Positions 16,805 to 24,300 of a stretch of 50,052 bases of DNA are shown here, piece by piece. Positions within the stretch are counted from its first letter, which is position 1; each line of letters starts with the position of its first letter. A model generated the notes under the pieces. The model did no database searches, was not told the DNA's origin, and was given only the letters and a program-made list of their open reading frames with translations. The DNA comes from an uncultured Novosphingobium sp. (lineage in GTDB: Bacteria; Pseudomonadota; Alphaproteobacteria; Sphingomonadales; Sphingomonadaceae), in NCBI GenBank assembly GCA_946886365.1, contig CAMPIM010000011.1:1-50052 (forward strand), in the 5' to 3' direction. Position numbers and translations under genes: made by a program.

Positions 16805-18226
16805 TCAACCGGCGGCGTCGCCCCATACCTGCGCGAAGAAGGGGTTGCGCGCCGCCTCCGCTTCATAGGTGGCGGTATCGAGCATGGTGACGGGGCACCA
16901 ATGACCGCCCTGGAGGTATAGACGTGGCGTCATCGTGAAGCGATGGCCTACAGCGGACTGCCATTCCACGGGTACGTCCGGGCCATCGAAAGAGTTGCCG
17001 AGATATTTGCCGCCGCGATATTCCGCCGCTGCCTTCAAATCATCGATCCGCCAATCTTCCGGCGAACGGCTTTCATCATAGCCATGATCGAGCAAGGTCG
17101 GTTCCCGCGAAGGCTGGGCGAGGCGGAAGTCGTCCCAATTGCGGGGAATGGCTTCCCATGCCGTGCGTGATCCGAAATAAGCGCGGATCTTGGCTTCATT
17201 ATTGGTGGCGAACCAGTTGAGGCTGCCGTCCGGCCCGTTGGCCAGCTTTTCGATCTGTTTTGAAACGACGCCCGGCATCAGCTTGGGCACAATGCGGGCG
17301 ATCCACGGCATATGCCGTGGGGCTTCGCGGAAATACTCATCGAGCGATTGTTCACGGAAGGGCACCAAGGCTTCGAGCCGGTCGGAGTCAGCATACCATT
17401 GGCCGTGGAAATTGCGGGTGGCAAACCAGTGCGGCTTCAGCACCTTGCGGTAATTGGGCATGGATTTCTCCATGAACTCATGATTCACCACGCGCGATGA
17501 CGCGCCACCGCCAAGATTGTAGAAATTGCGCCAAAATGCATCCGGCACATTGTCGCCGCATAGTGCCGCCATCAAGCGGCCGCTGTCATTGGCGGTAGAC
17601 CATTCGAACACGCCATTGAGCGGATTGTGGAACATGATCGGATCGAAAATCTTCCACATTTCGAAATGCGCCATCCCGCTTTGGCGCACCGATGCCCAAT
17701 GGGTGATGCCGCTCTGTGCGACGATCGCTTCGGCCTGTGTCTTTGTGACGGCATAATGATCACAGGCGCTGATCTTGATCGGATCGCCCGTCCGCCCCCA
17801 ATGCACAGGCGCATTGCGGCTGCCGGTTTCGGCGATGGTGCCGATATAGATGAGCCGTGTCTGCTTGGGGTCGCCCACCGCGTGGATCGCATCGACGATA
17901 TTCTGCGCGCCGCCGACGTTGACGCGGGTCACAAGCTCGGCCGGAAGGCGATCCGCAAGCGGTGACACCAGCGCGCCGACATGAAGCACGACATCGGCGC
18001 CCTCGACCCCCTTACGGATCGACATAGGGTCGGTGAGGTCGCCCCATATCACCTCAGCCAAGCCACGGCGCTGAACGTCCTTGACGACGGGGTGGGACTT
18101 TTCCTCTGGCCTTACCAATATTCGCAGGCGCAGCGTGTCCGCCTTTTCCGCAATGCGCTTCACCGTTTCGCGGCCCATATTGCCGGTGGCCCCGGTCAGG
18201 AAAATTGTCTTGCGGCTGTCAGTCAT
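16805..18226 (-). CDS. NAD(P)-dependent epimerase/dehydratase-type oxidoreductase (extended/atypical SDR)
   Basis: 473-residue protein with an N-terminal Rossmann fold: 'F-L-T-G-A-T-G-N-M-G-R-E' (residues 9-20) is the dinucleotide-binding glycine motif. 'D-H-Y-A-V-T-K-T-Q-A-E' supplies the Tyr-x-x-x-Lys catalytic pair of extended SDRs. The last 200 residues are an extra tryptophan- and arginine-rich region not seen in ordinary epimerases, so the substrate is unknown. The start at 18226 is chosen because GGGAG lies six bases upstream and the glycine motif then falls at the usual place; an in-frame extension to 18325 lacks support. It is divergent from the TonB receptor gene, with a palindromic site in between. 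It could act on the sugar or aglycone released by the rhamnosidase locus. Confidence 0.82.
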   Translation of the reverse strand: MTDSRKTIFLTGATGNMGRETVKRIAEKADTLRLRILVRPEEKSHPVVKDVQRRGLAEVIWGDLTDPMSIRKGVEGADVVLHVGALVSPLADRLPAELVTRVNVGGAQNIVDAIHAVGDPKQTRLIYIGTIAETGSRNAPVHWGRTGDPIKISACDHYAVTKTQAEAIVAQSGITHWASVRQSGMAHFEMWKIFDPIMFHNPLNGVFEWSTANDSGRLMAALCGDNVPDAFWRNFYNLGGGASSRVVNHEFMEKSMPNYRKVLKPHWFATRNFHGQWYADSDRLEALVPFREQSLDEYFREAPRHMPWIARIVPKLMPGVVSKQIEKLANGPDGSLNWFATNNEAKIRAYFGSRTAWEAIPRNWDDFRLAQPSREPTLLDHGYDESRSPEDWRIDDLKAAAEYRGGKYLGNSFDGPDVPVEWQSAVGHRFTMTPRLYLQGGHWCPVTMLDTATYEAEAARNPFFAQVWGDAAG

Positions 18227-18346
18227 ACGGCTCCCTCGAATAAGACCGATGCAATCGCACTTTGCCGTACCAATAACAAGGATGTAGTTGATATGCTCTT
18301 CCTGACGGGGACAGGTGATAGCCATCGTGTCAACGAAGAAAGCTAT

Positions 18347-18368
18347 CAGATGAAAATCGGTTCATCTG
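18347..18368. promoter_or_regulatory. 22-bp palindrome, likely operator for the SDR/TonB-receptor pair
   Basis: CAGATGAA-AATCGG-TTCATCTG has perfect 8-bp arms and a six-base centre. It lies in the 332-base divergent intergenic region between the SDR (start 18226) and the TonB receptor (start 18559). No regulator gene is adjacent. The rest of this region is AT-richer and holds no ORF. A GntR, LacI or similar dimer could bind; which one cannot be told. Confidence 0.5.
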
Positions 18369-18558
18369 TATGCGTATGTATAGGTCAGATTTTAGACGTA
18401 AATTAGGGAAATGGCCTAACCTCACTGTTGCCCATAAAGCACGGGTTCGTGCGAAAATTTACAAAACATGACTCGCCGGATTGCGGGGTGGCCACACGAT
18501 CGTTAGCGGCCCTCAACATCGTTGGGACCAAGTCCCTGCTAATCAAGGAAAGGACGTC

Positions 18559-20931
18559 ATGAAGAAGGTGAATGGAATCTCTGCGTTGTTGTGCGGCGCA
18601 GCGCTGATCGTCCCCGTCGCGGCCTGGGCGCAGGATGTCGCCAGCGGCGAAGCGGATGGGACGGCTGAAATCGTCGTCACTGCGACGCGCGAATCAAGAT
18701 CGCTCCAGTCGGTGCCGATGGCCGTCAACGTCGCGACCGGCGAACAGCTCCAGAAGTTCAACATTTTCGACGCGAAGGACGTGCAGCAGCTTGCACCTGG
18801 TCTTGAACTGACCAACACCTCGGGCCGCAACAACACAACCACCCTGCGTGGCGTGACCTTCGATCCCGATCAGGGCACCAGCCCGGCGGTTCAGGTCTAT
18901 TACAACGAAATCCCGACCGACGCGCAGACCGTCTATACCGCTCTTTATGACATTCAGCAGATCGAAGTGCTGCGTGGTCCGCAGGGCTTGCTGCGCGGTC
19001 TGTCTTCGCCGGCTGGCTCCATCACCATCGCGACCCGCCGCCCGAACTTCGACGAAATCGAGGGCTACGCGCAGGCGACCGCTACCTCGCGCGATGGCTA
19101 CAACGTGCAGGCTGGCGTTTCCCTGCCTTTCAACGACACGCTTGCGATCCGCGTCGCTGGCCTGGTCGATGGCAACCGCCTGAACAACGTCCGCAACATC
19201 ACGACGGGCGAGCGCTCACGCAGTCGCACTGAAAGCGCGCGCGTAACGCTGGGCTGGCGTCCGAGCAGCGACTTCACTGCCTATCTGAGCTACCAGTATC
19301 TGTTTGCGGACAACAGCCAGTTTCAGCAGGTTGTCGGTGCTGGCAATGTGCCGGACGGCTTTAACCCGTCGGGGCCGGCTCTTTCTGAGTCGGATTACGC
19401 CGCGGTGTCGGACGGCCGGTTCCGTAACCAGAATGAGAGCCACATCGTCAATCTGGCCTTCGATTATGATCTTGGTCCGGCCACCTTGTCCTTCGCAGGC
19501 GCTCACCAGTACAGCAGGCTGAAGGCGGAACGCGATCTCGACACGGGCAACGCGATCCCCGATTATGTGCAAACGTCTACCATTGACACGCCCTATAAGG
19601 TGGACTCGGCGGAACTGCGCCTGGCGTCCAACAACAAGGAAGGTTTCGGCTGGGGTGTAGGTGCGTTCTACACGAAGCAGACTGGCACCGTTGTGACCAA
19701 TCAGCGAGCAGACCAGTTCTTTACTCCGCTTCCTGTCGCGTTTGGCGTGTATCTGCCGATCGATACAGAGGTGTTCACTCCGGTGAATGCGCAGACATGG
19801 TCGTTCAACGGCAATTTGCGTTACCGTTCCAACGGCTTCTCGATCGAAGGCGGTTTGCGCTATTCCATTATCAAGAATGTGCAAACGACGGACATCTTCC
19901 TGACTTCTCCGGGTTATGCCGGTTTCGGCATACCTGCTTTTGAACGATTTGAGGAAGGCGTTCCTGCTGATCTGCAGCGGTTTACGAACAAGCCTCTGAC
20001 AGGCGGCCTGACGGTTTCCTATGAGTTCAATCCGCGCCTCAACGTGTATCTGGCCTATGGCCACTCCTATCGGGCCGGTAGCACGGGGGTCGCTGTTCCC
20101 GCGGGGGTGAGCCGGGACCTGATCCGTACACAACCCGAAAAGACCGATTCTTTCGAAGCCGGTCTGAAGGGCAAGCTGTTCGACAATCGGGTGAATTTCA
20201 CAGTATCGGCGTTTTACCAGACGCTTGAAAATTATCTGAGCCGGTTCACGGGCATCCAGTATAACTGCCCTGAATTGAACGGGGCCTGCAGTGTCAATGG
20301 AACGGCGATCGCCCCTGGAGAACCGACCAACGGCGGCTTCGACTTCAATTATAATGGCGATGCCAAGATCAAGGGCGTGGAAGCTTCCATCGATGGTCGC
20401 ATCAACGATAATTGGAACTTGGGCATTAGCGCATCCTATGTTCGTGCGCGTTTCAAAGATGCTCGCGTACCTTGCAATGACTACGCAGGTACGGGCGTTC
20501 CCAATCAGGACGGCTCCCCTGTCATAACTGGCCCGGGCAATGTGAGCTACTGCGTGACCAATGGTCGCCTGTCCCAGACTCCGGACTTCACCCTCACCGC
20601 GAATACGGAAATCCGTTTCCCGATGGGTGAGTTTACGCCGTTTGTACGGGCGCTCGTGAACTATCGTCCGGGCTTCTATGCTGACCAGGTCGATTATGAC
20701 TACCGTTCGCGCACCCTGCTGAACGTTTTTGCGGGCTTCCGCACGGAAGACGATCGGTTCGAGCTTACAGCCTTCGTAAAGAACCTGCTTAATCAGAAGC
20801 GGATCACCAACACCAACCTGGGCACCGCCCAGATCAATACGGCCGCGGGAATCCCTTATGATTCCGGCTATCGCACGGTGAATGTCACCAATCCTCGCGA
20901 ATTCGGCCTGACCGGAATGTTCCGGTTCTAA
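18559..20931 (+). CDS. TonB-dependent outer-membrane receptor
   Basis: 790-residue energised outer-membrane importer. ATG 18559 follows AAGGAAAGG and starts a signal peptide of about 24 residues ending 'A-W-A-Q'. A TonB-box-like 'E-I-V-V-T-A-T-R' comes next, then the plug domain (roughly residues 45-160, with 'I-E-V-L-R-G-P-Q-G-L-L-R-G' and 'G-S-I-T-I-A-T-R-R-P'). A long 22-strand barrel follows, ending in the aromatic C-terminal signal 'G-M-F-R-F'. The in-frame extension to 18481 has no signal character. The position beside exported rhamnosidases and esterases suggests uptake of oligosaccharides, aglycones or related phenolics. A strong terminator follows at 20964-20998. The family assignment is firm; the substrate is inferred. 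Confidence 0.93.
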   Translation: MKKVNGISALLCGAALIVPVAAWAQDVASGEADGTAEIVVTATRESRSLQSVPMAVNVATGEQLQKFNIFDAKDVQQLAPGLELTNTSGRNNTTTLRGVTFDPDQGTSPAVQVYYNEIPTDAQTVYTALYDIQQIEVLRGPQGLLRGLSSPAGSITIATRRPNFDEIEGYAQATATSRDGYNVQAGVSLPFNDTLAIRVAGLVDGNRLNNVRNITTGERSRSRTESARVTLGWRPSSDFTAYLSYQYLFADNSQFQQVVGAGNVPDGFNPSGPALSESDYAAVSDGRFRNQNESHIVNLAFDYDLGPATLSFAGAHQYSRLKAERDLDTGNAIPDYVQTSTIDTPYKVDSAELRLASNNKEGFGWGVGAFYTKQTGTVVTNQRADQFFTPLPVAFGVYLPIDTEVFTPVNAQTWSFNGNLRYRSNGFSIEGGLRYSIIKNVQTTDIFLTSPGYAGFGIPAFERFEEGVPADLQRFTNKPLTGGLTVSYEFNPRLNVYLAYGHSYRAGSTGVAVPAGVSRDLIRTQPEKTDSFEAGLKGKLFDNRVNFTVSAFYQTLENYLSRFTGIQYNCPELNGACSVNGTAIAPGEPTNGGFDFNYNGDAKIKGVEASIDGRINDNWNLGISASYVRARFKDARVPCNDYAGTGVPNQDGSPVITGPGNVSYCVTNGRLSQTPDFTLTANTEIRFPMGEFTPFVRALVNYRPGFYADQVDYDYRSRTLLNVFAGFRTEDDRFELTAFVKNLLNQKRITNTNLGTAQINTAAGIPYDSGYRTVNVTNPREFGLTGMFRF

Positions 20932-20963
20932 TCTTGATCCTGTCGTTCGTTTAGGATCACAGA

Positions 20964-20998
20964 GGGCCAGTGGAGACCATCCACTGGCCCTTTTCTTG
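20964..20998 (+). terminator. Rho-independent terminator after the TonB receptor
   Basis: Perfect 11-bp stem GGGCCAGTGGA/TCCACTGGCCC (20964-20974 with 20980-20990), five-base loop, then TTTTCTTG. The next gene starts only 23 bases later, so that gene would need read-through or its own promoter. Confidence 0.88.
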
Positions 20999-21020
20999 TA
21001 TCTTTCGTGGAGTAGAATGA

Positions 21021-21413
21021 ATGACCTCGCATTTTGGTTTTACAAAGCTTGTGGTGCAAGACCTGGAGGGCACCGCTGCCTTCTACAAGGATGTCGCGGG
21101 CCTCGTTGAAATGGCGCGGATTCAGGATACGGTCGGCGATCGGCAGATCGATGAAATCCTGTTCAATGCTACGGGCGAAGGCGGCGCTACCTTCGTTTTG
21201 TTCAAGATTCTCTATCGGGATGCCCCTGCACAGGATGAGGTAATTCTGGGATTCCAGACGAGCGACCTTGAGGCATTTGTCGGGCGGGTTCAAAAGGCTG
21301 GCGGCAACGTTGTGCAGCCAATTGAAGTCAGGGAAGCTCATGGTGTGAAGGTTGCCTTCGTGACCGATCCCGAGGGGCACCTGATCGAGGTTGTGGAATT
21401 GCTGGCCAAGTAA
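21021..21413 (+). CDS. VOC superfamily (glyoxalase/bleomycin-resistance fold) protein
   Basis: 130-residue single-domain protein of the vicinal-oxygen-chelate fold. The first beta-alpha-beta-beta-beta unit is 'F-T-K-L-V-V-Q-D-L-E-G-T-A-A-F-Y-K-D-V-A-G-L'. The second ends in the family signature 'V-A-F-V-T-D-P-E-G-H-L-I-E-V-V-E', whose glutamate is a usual metal ligand. The reaction is not predictable: glyoxalase, extradiol-type dioxygenase, epimerase and binding proteins share the fold. The ATG at 21021 has GGAG eight bases upstream; an overlapping ATG at 21017 is out of frame. It follows the TonB receptor after a terminator and may belong to the same catabolic unit. Confidence 0.82.
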   Translation: MTSHFGFTKLVVQDLEGTAAFYKDVAGLVEMARIQDTVGDRQIDEILFNATGEGGATFVLFKILYRDAPAQDEVILGFQTSDLEAFVGRVQKAGGNVVQPIEVREAHGVKVAFVTDPEGHLIEVVELLAK

Positions 21414-21808
21414 AAGAAAAGGCGGCGCGGGACATGGCCGCGCCGTCAGCCCATAAGCTATCCGCCCGTTCCATGGGGTCCCTACGTCGCGGAGGCGGGG
21501 TGCCGGACGCTGCATGGAGCAGATCAGGAAGCGCCGAAGGGCACCCTTAATGATCCAACGCTGGTCGCGCGGATCGCCCCCGTTTTAAAGGCAGCCTTTG
21601 AGCAGGGCGTGGCTTCCATGTCTGCCAGTGCGTCCGGCTATCCGCAGCGGGACGACGGCTCTTGTCATGTCGGTCCTGGCGATCAACGGGGTGGACGCGC
21701 GCTCAGATTGTGCGGGGGAGGTTGCGACAGGAGCTTGAAGAGCAGGGTGTCATGGCCCAATTAAGGGGCTTCCCTAGCCCGTTTGGGCTGCCCCAGCCAA
21801 GAGTAGCC
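21414..21808. other. Gene-free stretch with a possible coding remnant
   Basis: No convincing gene. A GC stem (21423-21430 with 21438-21445) follows the VOC stop but has no T-run. Plus-strand codons from about 21502 to 21590 read like protein (for example 'D-P-T-L-V-A-R-I-A-P-V-L-K-A-A-F-E-Q-G-V-A'), but there is no sensible start, and the frame degrades into low-complexity residues before a stop near 21762. This could be a decayed gene fragment or chance in GC-rich DNA. Confidence 0.3.
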
Positions 21809-23845
21809 ATGACTTCGCTCAACCCCCTCCTTGCCGATACCGACCTGCCCGATTTCGCCGCCATCGAGGCAGCACATGTGGTTCCCGCCATAGAGGAAGC
21901 GATTGACCAGCACCGCGCGGCGATCGAGCAGATTACGGCTGGGCAAGCCGATGACTTCGGCAGCGTCATATTGGCGGCGGAGCGGGCGGACTTTCTCCTG
22001 TCGCGCACATGGTCGCCCATCGGTCATCTTGCAGGGGTAGCCGACACCCCGGAATTGCGGGAAGCACACGCTTCGGCACAGGCCTTGATGACGGCTTATC
22101 TGATGGAGGCGGGGCAGAACCGGGCGCATCGTGATGCGGTCGCGCGCGTGGCCGACCGGCCCGATTTTGCCGATTTGCGTCCTGCGCAGAAGCGCGCCGT
22201 CGAACTGGCGCTGCGTGCCTTCCGTCTGGCAGGCGTGGCTTTGGAGGGGGAGGCCCGCCAGCGTTTCCTCGATATTGGCGTGGCGCTGAGCGACCTTAGC
22301 ACTCGCTTCGGCAACGCCGTGCTTGACGCGACGGAAGCGTGGAGCGAGCATGTGACCGACGAGGCGGTGCTGGCCGGGGTGCCGGAAAGCGACAAGGCCA
22401 TTCTTGCCGCCTATGCGCAGGAAAAGGGACTGCCGGGCTGGCTCATCACCTTGCGCCAGCCAAGTGTGCTGGCGATCCTGCTTCACGCCGACGATCGGGC
22501 GCTGCGGGAGCGGGTTTATCGCGCCCACAATACGCGCGCGTCCGATCAGTCGGATGACCGCAGCCATGATAATAGCGAGCGGATCGACCAGATCATGGCG
22601 CTGCGGCATGAAGCGGCGCAGATATTGGGCTTCAACGATTCCGCCGCGCACTCGCTTGAAACCAAGATGGCGGCGGATGCAGACGAGGCGCTGGTCTTTC
22701 TGGCTGACCTCGCCAAGCGCGCTCGTCCTGTCGGCGAGAAGGAACTGGAGGAGGCGCGAGCCTTCGCCGCTGAGCATTTTGGTTTGAACGAACTTTATCC
22801 GTGGGACCTGTCCTATGTCGCTGAAGCGATGCGGCGGACGTTGCATGGGGTCGATCAGGAGGCGCTGAAAGCCTATTTCCCCTTGCCGCGGGTGCTGGCG
22901 GGTACGCAGAAGCTGATCGAGCGGCTTTTCGATGTGCGCCTGATCGAACGGGAAGCTGTTTCGACGTGGCATCCCGATGTCCTGTTCTACGACGTGCTGG
23001 ATGCGAGCGGCGAGATTGTCGCGGGGGTCTATCTCGACCTGTTCGCGCGGGCGGGTAAGCGTGGTGGGGCATGGATGGATGTGTGCCGGGCGCGGTTCCG
23101 GGATGCCGATGCGTTTCATCGGCCGATTGCCTATCTGACCACCAACTTCGCGCCGCCTGCGGGTGATCGTCCCTCATTGGTGACGCATAATGATGTGGTG
23201 ACGCTGTTCCATGAATTTGGCCATGTGCTGCACCATCTGCTGACGGAGGTCGATCTGCCGTCGGTCGGCGGCATTTCCGGCGTCGAATGGGATGCGGTCG
23301 AGTTGCCCAGCCAGTTCATGGAGAATTTCGCCTGGGAAAAGGACACGCTGATCGGCCTGTCCGGGCATGTGGATACGGGCGAGCCGTTGCCTGAGCCTCT
23401 ATTTGACCGGCTGCTTGCTGCGCGGCAGTTTCAGGCGGGGCTGGCATTGTTGCGTCAGATCGAGTTTGCGACCTTCGACCTCCTGCTTCATCGCGACTAT
23501 GATCCGGCGCAGGGCGCGCGGGTGTTGCAGACGCTGGAACAGGTGCGAGCGGCGGTGGCTGTCGTCCATCCACCGGAATGGAACCGTTTCGCCCACGCGT
23601 TCAGCCATATTTTCGCGGGAGGATATGCGGCGGGCTATTATTCCTACCTTTGGGCCGAACTTCTGTCGGCCGACGCTTTCGAGATATTTTCTCATGCCGA
23701 TCTGCCGGGGGGAGGCGCCACCGCCTTCCGCCGCGAGATATTGGCGGCGGGCGCCAGCCGTTCCGCAGCCGAGAATTTTCGGGCTTTCGCCGGACGCGCG
23801 CCAGAAGTCGATGCCTTGCTTCGATCACGCGGGCTGGCGGCCTAA
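21809..23845 (+). CDS. M3 family zinc metallopeptidase (oligopeptidase A / peptidyl-dipeptidase Dcp-like)
   Basis: 678-residue thimet-type oligopeptidase acting on short peptides, most likely in the cytoplasm since no signal peptide is present. The zinc site is intact: His468-Glu469-Phe-Gly-His472 and third ligand Glu498 in 'D-A-V-E-L-P-S-Q-F-M-E-N'. The N-terminal helical half starts 'N-P-L-L-A-D-T-D-L-P-D-F-A-A-I', as in OpdA proteins that begin at this point. The ATG at 21809 is therefore preferred over the open frame running back to 21662, whose extra 49 residues look random. The length matches the usual 680 residues. The thioredoxin gene begins 17 bases after its stop, so the two may be co-transcribed. 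Confidence 0.92.
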   Translation: MTSLNPLLADTDLPDFAAIEAAHVVPAIEEAIDQHRAAIEQITAGQADDFGSVILAAERADFLLSRTWSPIGHLAGVADTPELREAHASAQALMTAYLMEAGQNRAHRDAVARVADRPDFADLRPAQKRAVELALRAFRLAGVALEGEARQRFLDIGVALSDLSTRFGNAVLDATEAWSEHVTDEAVLAGVPESDKAILAAYAQEKGLPGWLITLRQPSVLAILLHADDRALRERVYRAHNTRASDQSDDRSHDNSERIDQIMALRHEAAQILGFNDSAAHSLETKMAADADEALVFLADLAKRARPVGEKELEEARAFAAEHFGLNELYPWDLSYVAEAMRRTLHGVDQEALKAYFPLPRVLAGTQKLIERLFDVRLIEREAVSTWHPDVLFYDVLDASGEIVAGVYLDLFARAGKRGGAWMDVCRARFRDADAFHRPIAYLTTNFAPPAGDRPSLVTHNDVVTLFHEFGHVLHHLLTEVDLPSVGGISGVEWDAVELPSQFMENFAWEKDTLIGLSGHVDTGEPLPEPLFDRLLAARQFQAGLALLRQIEFATFDLLLHRDYDPAQGARVLQTLEQVRAAVAVVHPPEWNRFAHAFSHIFAGGYAAGYYSYLWAELLSADAFEIFSHADLPGGGATAFRREILAAGASRSAAENFRAFAGRAPEVDALLRSRGLAA

Positions 23846-23862
23846 ACAGAAGGCCAGTGAGC

Positions 23863-24300
23863 ATGGACGGACCCCTTGTGATCAGTTGCCCGGCCTGCGC
23901 TACGCTGAACCGTGTGCCGAAGGAACGGTTGGGCGAGGGGCGTTGCGGGCGGTGCAAGCAGGCATTGTTCCAGGGTCGGCCGGTGACGCTGAACAGCGCC
24001 AATTTTTCGCAGCATGCGGTGAGCAGCGACGTTCCGCTCATCATCGATTTCTGGGCGAGCTGGTGCGGTCCCTGTCGCCAGATGGCGCCAGCTTTCGAGG
24101 CCGCCGCCGCGCAGCTGGAACCACATGCCCGGCTGGGGAAGATTGATACGGAAGCGGAAGCCGATCTCGCCGCCCGCTATTCGATACGCAGCATTCCTTC
24201 GCTGGTGATCGTCCACAAGGGACGGGAAATTGCGCGCAATGCGGGCGCCATGCCGATGGCTGCGATCGTCAGCTGGGCGCGGCAGCATCTGCCTGCGTGA
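23863..24300 (+). CDS. trxC: Thioredoxin 2-type protein with N-terminal zinc ribbon (TrxC-like)
   Basis: 145-residue cytoplasmic disulfide reductase. Two CxxC pairs (Cys9/Cys12 and Cys28/Cys31) form the zinc-binding N-terminal extension that marks TrxC. The thioredoxin fold follows with the redox centre Trp67-Cys68-Gly-Pro-Cys71 and the cis-proline region 'I-R-S-I-P-S-L-V-I'. The ATG at 23863 is chosen because it places the zinc ribbon at the N-terminus; the open frame reaches back to 23578 but overlaps the peptidase. TrxC proteins usually respond to oxidative stress. The stop codon ends at 24300, and the convergent EF-G-like gene ends at 24301, with no spacer or terminator between them. Confidence 0.92.
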   Translation: MDGPLVISCPACATLNRVPKERLGEGRCGRCKQALFQGRPVTLNSANFSQHAVSSDVPLIIDFWASWCGPCRQMAPAFEAAAAQLEPHARLGKIDTEAEADLAARYSIRSIPSLVIVHKGREIARNAGAMPMAAIVSWARQHLPA

